Positions 61,493 to 64,000 of a DNA stretch of 64,000 nt are shown one piece after another. The notes beneath the pieces are model-generated. The model had not been told where the DNA came from and did no database searches. It was given only the letters and a program-made list of their open reading frames with translations. The stretch is taken from contig NZ_CP111036.1 in the NCBI RefSeq assembly GCF_026248685.1, forward strand, positions 2,542,001 to 2,606,000, read 5' to 3'. The stretch comes from Haladaptatus caseinilyticus. Lineage in GTDB: Archaea > Halobacteriota > Halobacteria > Halobacteriales > Haladaptataceae. A program made the translations under genes and the position numbers. Positions within the stretch are counted from its first letter, which is position 1; the number at the start of each line of letters is the position of its first letter.

Positions 61493-62200
61493 ATGGGTGT
61501 CGAAATTAAGGGGTCACCCGTTTCTGAACAGGAATTCGAGGAGATGAAAGCGTTCGTGTACGAGTATCTTTCCGCGAGCGTAAAAAACGAGGATGGTGGT
61601 GGTCGAATGCGCTGGTATCCGTGGCACTCCGCGGACTACAGATTCAACCACATCCTCAACGTCGTGAATCTCGCCGAAACGATCGCTGAACGGGAAGGGG
61701 CGGACATAGATGTCGCCCGCGTCGCTGCGCTGTTTCACGACATCGCCAAACTCGATGCGGATCAAGAGGTCCACGCCGAAGAGGGTGCGCGGGTCGCGCG
61801 TGAATACCTCGAATCGCGTGGCGAGTTCCCCGAATCGTTCGTCGACCAAGTCTGCAAAGCCGTCGAGGACCATTCGTTTCAGGGGGATCTCTCCCGCCTC
61901 TCGAAGGAAGCTCAGTGTCTCATCGAGGCCGACATGCTCGACAAGGTCGGTGCGAACGGAACGGCCCTCATGCTCCTTCGGATGGGATACGAAGCTCGGA
62001 CGCACATGGCAGCCGCCGAGATGGTCGATCGAGTTCTCGAACGGGGAAAAGACGCATCCTCTAGAGTGCAAAGTGAGACTGCGCGCGACATCGCCCACCG
62101 GAGACTCAAGCGCGTGAAATGGTTCCGCGAATGGTTGGAAGAGGAAGTTCCGGAGATGGACGCCGAAACGACCAGTTCGCCGCGGGGACGCGGGCCGTAG
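61493..62200 (+). CDS. HD-domain phosphohydrolase
   Basis: A 235-residue cytosolic protein with a good GGAGGAG ribosome-binding site ending about 5 nt before the ATG. The HD pattern is complete: RFNHILNVVNLAETIAE (His), ALFHDIAKLDADQE (His-Asp), AVEDHSFQGDLSRL and CLIEADMLDKVGANG (second Asp). Haloarchaeal relatives are annotated as predicted nucleotide or (p)ppGpp-like hydrolases without proof. The C-terminus is DAETTSSPRGRGP. Confidence 0.88.
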   Translation: MGVEIKGSPVSEQEFEEMKAFVYEYLSASVKNEDGGGRMRWYPWHSADYRFNHILNVVNLAETIAEREGADIDVARVAALFHDIAKLDADQEVHAEEGARVAREYLESRGEFPESFVDQVCKAVEDHSFQGDLSRLSKEAQCLIEADMLDKVGANGTALMLLRMGYEARTHMAAAEMVDRVLERGKDASSRVQSETARDIAHRRLKRVKWFREWLEEEVPEMDAETTSSPRGRGP

Positions 62201-62299
62201 AAGGAATCGATCGACAGTCGGGATTCGACTCGAGTCGGGGTTGCCGGACGAGCACTTCACCGACGTGCGAGTCGTAACTCGCACGTCGGCCACACGAAT

Positions 62300-62956
62300 C
62301 TATAGAACCGTCATGAGCGCGTCGTAGAGGAACGATATGCCCGCGACCGCAAGGACGCCCGCGCTCAGATACGCGACTGCTGGCGCGAAAGAATCCACTC
62401 GCGTTCCCGCGGCGACCAGCGCCGCAGGAAAGCCGCTTATCCAGAGCGCGATTCCGGCGAAGAAGCCGACGATAATGACTGGTCCCCCAGTCGTCACTAT
62501 GAGGCTTCCGGGAACTCCGGAAAGCGCGTCGAACTGCCCTGAGTCGAGCAGACCGACGCCCGCCGTTAGCCACCAGATGATCTGATAGGGATTCGTAATC
62601 GCTAACGCGAACGCTTTTCTGAATCCCTTCGCGTCCGCGTCGTTGTCTTCGCCGGTGAACGTTCCAGTCGCATCCTTCGCCGCACCGTATGCAAAATACA
62701 GCATGAGAAGGCCGCCAACCCCGACCATGACGCTGCGGACGAACGGTGCCTCTCTGACGATGGCCACGACGCCAGCAAGCGCGAGGACGAAAAAACAGGC
62801 ATCGGCGGTTATCGCACCTAATCCGGCTGAAAACCCCGACCACCACCCTCGGAGGACGCTTTCCTCGGCGATGACCGCATTCATCGGTCCCGGCGGGGCC
62901 GCGAGCGACAGACCGAGAACGACGCCAGCGAGTGCCGAGACGAGCGACTCGATCAT
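62300..62956 (-). CDS. LysE/RhtB-family exporter
   Basis: A 218-residue protein with about six hydrophobic segments. The N-terminal LVSALAGVVLGLSLAAPPGP carries the family PPGP motif (helix 1), followed by MNAVIAEESVLRGWWSGFSA and FALAITNPYQIIWWLTAGVG. LysE-type proteins export amino acids such as lysine, threonine or homoserine. The order with GDT1 downstream does not tell the substrate. Confidence 0.85.
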   Translation of the reverse strand: MIESLVSALAGVVLGLSLAAPPGPMNAVIAEESVLRGWWSGFSAGLGAITADACFFVLALAGVVAIVREAPFVRSVMVGVGGLLMLYFAYGAAKDATGTFTGEDNDADAKGFRKAFALAITNPYQIIWWLTAGVGLLDSGQFDALSGVPGSLIVTTGGPVIIVGFFAGIALWISGFPAALVAAGTRVDSFAPAVAYLSAGVLAVAGISFLYDALMTVL

Positions 62957-63010
62957 TGTCCTCGGTTTAGTTTCGGAGATGATAAAACGTCCCCGGTCGC
63001 GGTAACCCAG

Positions 63011-63709
63011 TTACCCCGCGAGGACGAACAGACCGAATCCGAGGAAGACGAGTGCCGCGACTAGCTCCATCCATTTCGTCGGCACCCAGCGTTCGAACCG
63101 CTCACCGACGAGGGCATCGACACCGGTTCTGAGCCCAAGCGCTGCCACGACACCGACGAACACCGACACTGGTGCGTGCGGAAACGTCGCGGCGAGGTCG
63201 ATAGTGAGCAGTTGCGTCTTGTCGCCGAACTCCGCAACCATGATGAAGACGAAGCTCGTGAGAATGCCGCCGTAGGCACCCATTCGAGCGAGCACGCCGT
63301 CCGGAAGCAACCGACCGCTTACTCCGACATCGAGTCCCCCAGCAGTCAGCAACGGCGCTTCGATCGAACCAGTCCGAAACTTCGAAACCGCGCTCCGAAG
63401 CGTCCAGAGGCCGAACACGATGAAGAGTGATCCAGCGATGAGACCGATAGTGCCTCCCGGAAGAACTGCGACGACCCACTGTCCGAGCGCGACTTCGAGG
63501 AGGCTCCATAGGGAAAAGGCAGCCATCGCCCCGAGAAACACTTTCTTGGCGTCGTATCGGGAGGCCAGCGTGACGACGACGAGTTGTCCCTTGTCGCCGA
63601 ACGTCGCGAGCATGTTGGCGAGAAACGACGCTAGCAATGGCCCGTACTCGCTATACCGATGAATCACCGCTTGGAGTCCAGTCGCGAGTGGCGTTGGTGT
63701 TCCTATCAT
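63011..63709 (-). CDS. TMEM165/GDT1-family (UPF0016) cation transporter, probably Mn2+
   Basis: A 232-residue membrane protein with six to seven spans in two homologous halves. The first half has LATFGDKGQLVVVTLASRYD and the second VAEFGDKTQLLTIDLAATF, the E-x-G-D-K-T signature of the family. In the first half the Glu is replaced by Thr and the motif is GDKGQ. Members move Mn2+ or Ca2+ against H+. Its start (63709) abuts the stop of a DtxR-family gene on the same strand, so the pair is probably one transcript with metal control. Confidence 0.9.
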   Translation of the reverse strand: MIGTPTPLATGLQAVIHRYSEYGPLLASFLANMLATFGDKGQLVVVTLASRYDAKKVFLGAMAAFSLWSLLEVALGQWVVAVLPGGTIGLIAGSLFIVFGLWTLRSAVSKFRTGSIEAPLLTAGGLDVGVSGRLLPDGVLARMGAYGGILTSFVFIMVAEFGDKTQLLTIDLAATFPHAPVSVFVGVVAALGLRTGVDALVGERFERWVPTKWMELVAALVFLGFGLFVLAG

Positions 63710-64000
63710 CTATGCTTCGAGGACTGCTCGGACGCGAATAGACCGAGCTACGGTTTCCGGAAGGCTCTGCTCACGATTCCCGATTGCGACAGTCACCATG
63801 CCGAACGGAGCAACGTCCACGATTTCGAGTTCCGTCCCGGGTGTGATTCCCGCATCGGAGAGATAGCGAAGTTCCTCTTCGTCGCGGTCGCTGACGCGCG
63901 CCACAACGACTGTTTCACCGGATTCGTGTTCGCTGAGGCGGGTCGTATCGTCCTCGGCGATGGGTGAGAGATCGGCATCCGGAATCGGGTCGCCGTGTGG
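63710..64000 (-). CDS. DtxR-family metal-dependent regulator, N-terminus beyond window
   Basis: The frame is open from the window edge for 96 codons to the stop at 63710. It begins PHGDPIPDADLSPIAEDDTT (the end of the DtxR dimerisation domain, usually CPHGxP) and continues with an SH3-like FeoA domain: YLSDAGITPGTELEIVDVAP then MVTVAIGNREQSLPETVAR. The winged helix lies outside the window. Unlike the regulator at 56430 it has the FeoA domain. Its tight coupling to GDT1 points to manganese sensing. Confidence 0.88.
   Translation of the reverse strand, partial: PHGDPIPDADLSPIAEDDTTRLSEHESGETVVVARVSDRDEEELRYLSDAGITPGTELEIVDVAPFGMVTVAIGNREQSLPETVARSIRVRAVLEA

Noticed and set aside
1-64000. CRISPR array, rRNA genes or complete insertion sequences
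   Set aside because: No regularly spaced repeats, rRNA signature or transposase was seen anywhere. Mre11-Rad50 and XPB were considered as defence genes but fit ordinary repair.

Overview
The window is haloarchaeal (class Halobacteria). The signs are acidic Asp/Glu-rich proteins, moderately high GC coding DNA with AT-rich gaps, TATA boxes about 25-30 nt before many start codons (leaderless transcripts), Tat signals on secreted proteins, and archaeal genes such as tfe, PAN, Trm56, PolB, Mre11/Rad50, XPB/Bax1 and halophile dodecin. Genus is not certain; Haladaptatus or a relative is a guess.

Regions. 1-10.5 kb: SRPBCC fragment, small haloarchaeal proteins, a WHy-domain membrane protein, a frameshifted conserved gene, a PhoU-type regulator, an NAD-kinase-like protein, a CinA-like protein, the tfe-DUF2110-DUF5803 operon, trm56 and an NhaC antiporter. 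10.6-18.8 kb: an epimerase, then the most unusual part: seven consecutive minus-strand genes made of five tandem Tat-exported subtilisins (halolysin type) bracketed by a BsuPI-like inhibitor (11559-11891) and a free-standing subtilisin-propeptide (I9-like) protein (18511-18747). 18.9-26 kb: DUF2797, XPB helicase and its nuclease partner Bax1 separated by two envelope genes, an RNA m5C methyltransferase with a detached PUA-like domain, and a PAC2 protein. 26-36.6 kb: a Tat-exported M23 peptidase with an SH3 domain, an aminotransferase, UbiA, NUDIX, a decayed gene carrying a (CA)n tract, an alpha/beta hydrolase, a glutamine amidotransferase, YchF, dodecin, GNAT and small proteins. 36.6-40.7 kb: fixA-fixB-fixCX. 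40.9-44.2 kb: a bactofilin-like protein, small proteins, PAN and a HTH regulator. 44.3-52.2 kb: mre11-rad50, three small haloarchaeal genes and DNA polymerase B. 52.3-56.9 kb: sufC-sufB-sufD with an iron-box-like palindrome at the sufC start, then a ferritin-like protein and a DtxR regulator. 57-57.6 kb: a decayed HNH endonuclease next to an intron-containing tRNA-Gln(UUG). 57.8-64 kb: a lipoprotein, metallophosphoesterase, AlaX, HD protein, LysE, TMEM165/GDT1 and the C-terminal part of a second DtxR regulator.

How the genes may work together. The protease block looks like a secreted-proteolysis locus. Tat substrates fold before export, so cytosolic inhibitors of two unrelated folds at both ends could protect the cell from folded halolysins; this is inference. 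Metal homeostasis recurs: suf with an iron box and a nearby DtxR/ferritin-like pair, and a DtxR-GDT1 (probably Mn) pair at the right edge. No CRISPR array, rRNA gene or complete insertion sequence was seen.
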